Origin: Gemmataceae bacterium | GTDB taxonomy: Bacteria > Planctomycetota > Planctomycetia > Gemmatales > Gemmataceae | Reading direction: 5' to 3' | DNA length: 8,581 nt | NCBI GenBank assembly: GCA_947474875.1 | Contig: CANJKY010000102.1 | Span: forward strand, 1 to 8,581 | Shown here: positions 7,035 through 8,581 of the stretch, one piece after another | Layout of the letters: each line of letters begins with the position of its first letter | How positions within the stretch are numbered: the first letter of the stretch is position 1 | The notes under the pieces: model-generated | What the model saw: only the letters and a program-made list of their open reading frames with translations | The model's database searches: none | What the model was told of the DNA's origin: nothing | Made by a program: the position numbers and the translations under genes

Positions 7035-7495
7035 TTTGCCTCCGGAGCTTGGTGGGAACGCACTTTGTCTTCGTGCCGCTCGGCGGCCTCCTCGACCGAG
7101 TGCGAGTCGGTCAGCTTCTTGTCCCGCCCGGCCAGTTCGATCAGCTTGCAGTAGTGCTGGTGGAGCACCTTCAGTTCCTCCTCGGACAGGTGCTCGGCGT
7201 TGATCAGCCGGTTGCTCGCCCCGCGGACGGCCGCCACCAACTCGTTCAGCTTCAGGTGGAGGGCCTGCGAGTCCTTGTTCTGCGCCCGCTGGATGAGGAA
7301 CACCATCAGGAACGTGACGATGGTGGTGGCGGTGTTGATCACCAGCTGCCAGGTGTCGAAGCTGTCGAACAGCGGTCGGCTGCACGCCCACAGGACGATG
7401 AGCAGGACGGCCAGCCCGAACGCGGTCGATCCGCCGGTCCAGTCGGCGGCTATGCGGGCGAAGCGGGCGAGTATGTTTTCCGGGCGAGCGGCCAT
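7031..7495 (-). CDS. Low affinity iron permease family membrane protein
   Basis: This 154-residue protein matches the short bacterial Iron_permease family (PF04120), named after fungal Fet4. It has two membrane helices, at about residues 24-43 (AFGLAVLLIVLWACS) and 51-68 (LVINTATTIVTFLMVFLI). The family signature QRAQNKDSQALHLKLNEL (69-86) follows, then ASNRLINAEHLSEEEL (93-108) and a charged cytoplasmic tail. The usual family length is about 130-170 residues, so it appears complete. The ATG at 7495 is preceded by GAGGGGG, which overlaps the stop codon of the SDR gene. Its own stop overlaps the next start as GTGA. Iron transport by these short bacterial members is inferred from the family name rather than well demonstrated; two helices seem few for a transporter unless it oligomerises. 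Confidence 0.88.
   Translation of the reverse strand: MAARPENILARFARIAADWTGGSTAFGLAVLLIVLWACSRPLFDSFDTWQLVINTATTIVTFLMVFLIQRAQNKDSQALHLKLNELVAAVRGASNRLINAEHLSEEELKVLHQHYCKLIELAGRDKKLTDSHSVEEAAERHEDKVRSHQAPEAK
7039..7043 (-). promoter_or_regulatory. Ribosome-binding site for the acidic peptide
   Basis: The minus strand reads GGAGG, then CAAA, then GTG. It lies inside the last codons of the permease gene and is the main reason for choosing GTG 7034 as the peptide start. The 4-nt spacing is a little short but workable. Confidence 0.55.
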
Positions 7496-7497
7496 GT

Positions 7498-7505
7498 CCC
7501 CCTCA
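7498..7505 (-). promoter_or_regulatory. SDR stop codon fused to the permease ribosome-binding site
   Basis: The minus strand reads TGAGGGGG, then AC, then ATG. TGA (7505-7503) ends the SDR gene, while GAGGGGG serves as the permease Shine-Dalgarno. Ribosomes finishing the SDR would uncover or occupy this site, which favours translational coupling. Confidence 0.65.
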
Positions 7506-8528
7506 CGTCGATTCCACCCGCGGGATCGCCACCTCGTTGTTCCGGGCGGCGGCCCGGTCGGGCAGGGTGGTCACCCAGGCCGGCGTCTTGCCCCGGCTGT
7601 CCCGCCCGCGGACGGCGCCGGGGCCGATCCCTCCGGACTCGGGCAATACGGTCCGGTTCACGAACGCGCTCACCGCTGCCATCAGGTTCGGGGCGACGGA
7701 ATGCGCCGCCACCGCCAGCTTGGCCGGCAGCCCGACCACCACCTCGGCATCACCGGCGGCGCAGGCGTCCAGGATTTTCGCGGCGGCGGCCTCCGCGTTC
7801 ATGGACAGGCCGGGGGTGGCGTTGCCGGCGGCGAACCAGGCGTACTCGTCCGCGTGCCGCCCCTTGAACTCGGCGTTCAGGTGACTGCCTGTCCGCATCA
7901 GGCCGGGGCAGGCGGTGGTGACCACGATGCCGTAGCGGGCCAGTTCGGCCCGCAACCCGGTGGAGAACCCGACCAGGGCGAACTTGCCGGTGCAGTACGG
8001 CAGCAGGTGCGGCACCGCCACCTTCCCGCCGAACGAGGCCACGTTCAGGATCCGCCCGCCGCCGCGGGCGACCATCTCGGGCACCACCGCGGTGGTGGTG
8101 TACAGGGCGGCCCAGAAGTGCGTTCGCAGGGACTGCTCGTAGTCCGCGACCCGCATTTCTTCGACCGGCCCGACCTGAATCACCCCGGCGTTGTTCACGA
8201 GCACGTCGATCGGCCCGAGCCGCCGGCGGCACACGGCCACCATCTCGTTCACCCGCTCGCGGTCGGTCACGTCGCACTCGATTGCCGTCACCGTCCCGCC
8301 GCGGGCTTTCAGGTCGGCCTCGGCCCGGAGCAGTTCGTTCGCGTCGCGGCTGCATACGCTCACCCACGCGCCGGCGGCGACGAGTTGCCGGGCCATCACC
8401 AGCCCGAGACCGCGGGAGCCACCCGTCAGCAAGACGTGTTTGCCGCGGAACGAGTACCGGGGCCGCAACGCCCGGAGGGCGAGACACCCGCCGGCCCCGA
8501 GGGCGGCGTACAGGAGTGCGCGGTGCAT
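7503..8528 (-). CDS. Membrane-anchored short-chain dehydrogenase/reductase
   Basis: This is a 341-residue classical-type SDR that would use NAD(P)(H) to interconvert an alcohol and a ketone/aldehyde; the substrate is unknown. The N-terminus (residues 4-21, ALLYAALGAGGCLALRAL) is a likely single membrane anchor, followed by Arg residues that suggest the enzyme domain stays in the cytoplasm. The cofactor motif TGGSRGLG is at 35-42, Arg61 after the second strand hints at NADP(H), and DVTD (86-89) and NNAG (112-115) follow. Catalytic Ser165, Tyr178 and Lys182 are present with the standard 13-residue Ser-Tyr spacing. His137 stands where the tetrad Asn is usually found. A tail of about 80 residues ends with DRAAARNNEVAIPRVEST, beyond the usual 250-residue core. 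ATG 8528 is preceded by a strong GGAGGTGA (8532-8539). It is the first gene of a tight cluster with the permease, 7 nt downstream. Confidence 0.92.
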   Translation of the reverse strand: MHRALLYAALGAGGCLALRALRPRYSFRGKHVLLTGGSRGLGLVMARQLVAAGAWVSVCSRDANELLRAEADLKARGGTVTAIECDVTDRERVNEMVAVCRRRLGPIDVLVNNAGVIQVGPVEEMRVADYEQSLRTHFWAALYTTTAVVPEMVARGGGRILNVASFGGKVAVPHLLPYCTGKFALVGFSTGLRAELARYGIVVTTACPGLMRTGSHLNAEFKGRHADEYAWFAAGNATPGLSMNAEAAAAKILDACAAGDAEVVVGLPAKLAVAAHSVAPNLMAAVSAFVNRTVLPESGGIGPGAVRGRDSRGKTPAWVTTLPDRAAARNNEVAIPRVEST

Positions 8529-8581
8529 TGCTCACCTCCAGGCAGGACAGAGTCGCAGCGCGTCGTCACCTGACACGGTTC
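8529..8581. promoter_or_regulatory. Upstream region of the SDR gene (cut by window edge)
   Basis: Only 53 nt are visible. They include the strong Shine-Dalgarno GGAGGTGA at 8532-8539 (minus strand). No promoter elements can be recognised in the rest, and any promoter may lie beyond the edge. Confidence 0.4.

Noticed and set aside
7035..7391. N-terminal extension of the acidic peptide frame
   Set aside because: It lies inside the permease gene in another frame; the GTG at 7034 has a good RBS and a stop/start overlap, so the shorter form is preferred.
6824..7867. Long plus-strand frames opposite the permease and SDR genes (also 7200-8573)
   Set aside because: They are low-complexity Arg/Pro/Gly-rich products of GC-rich complementary codons, antisense to recognised families.
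1..8581. Possible defence, mobile or secretion system
   Set aside because: No transposase, integrase, nuclease, toxin-antitoxin pair, CRISPR repeats, tRNA or attachment site was seen; every sizeable gene fits an ordinary family.

Overview
The window is GC-rich (roughly two thirds G+C by eye) and densely coded. The gene mix is a secreted DUF4214-like protein, an NHL-repeat propeller, a tricorn-type propeller/PDZ/S41 protease with a Lys/Glu-rich linker, and a membrane-anchored SDR. Together with the base composition this suggests a planctomycete, perhaps a GC-rich member of the Gemmataceae. That assignment is inference from gene content; no marker gene is present.

Layout. (A) 1-2243, minus strand: a CPA1 Na+/H+ antiporter (GTG start at 2243) is followed after 43 nt by a secreted DUF4214-like protein that runs off the left edge. 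They look like a two-gene unit. (B) 2244-2331: an 88-nt divergent intergenic region. (C) 2332-3402, plus strand: an exported NHL-repeat beta-propeller protein, ending in a strong GC-rich hairpin (3405-3439) that lies between two convergent genes. (D) 3452-6736, minus strand: a complete 1094-residue tricorn protease homologue with signal peptide. (E) 6858-8528, minus strand: a tight cluster of a membrane-anchored short-chain dehydrogenase, a short 'low affinity iron permease' family membrane protein, and a 58-residue acidic peptide. The SDR stop codon lies inside the permease ribosome-binding site, and the permease stop overlaps the peptide start as GTGA, so the three are probably translationally coupled. 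A 121-nt gap separates this cluster from the tricorn gene, which could be read through from it or have its own promoter.

How the genes might work together: region E plus the antiporter look like cell-envelope and homeostasis functions, while the NHL, DUF4214 and tricorn proteins appear to be exported. No shared pathway is evident. I found no tRNA, rRNA, CRISPR array, insertion sequence, phage gene or defence system. This reads as ordinary chromosomal housekeeping/accessory sequence and I see no convincing new system. The most useful points are: the complete but untracked reading frame at the left edge; the coupled three-gene cluster with its small acidic protein; apparent active-site substitutions in the tricorn homologue and the SDR; a perfect 27-bp in-frame duplication in the tricorn linker; and the hairpin, which may belong to a dispersed repeat family.
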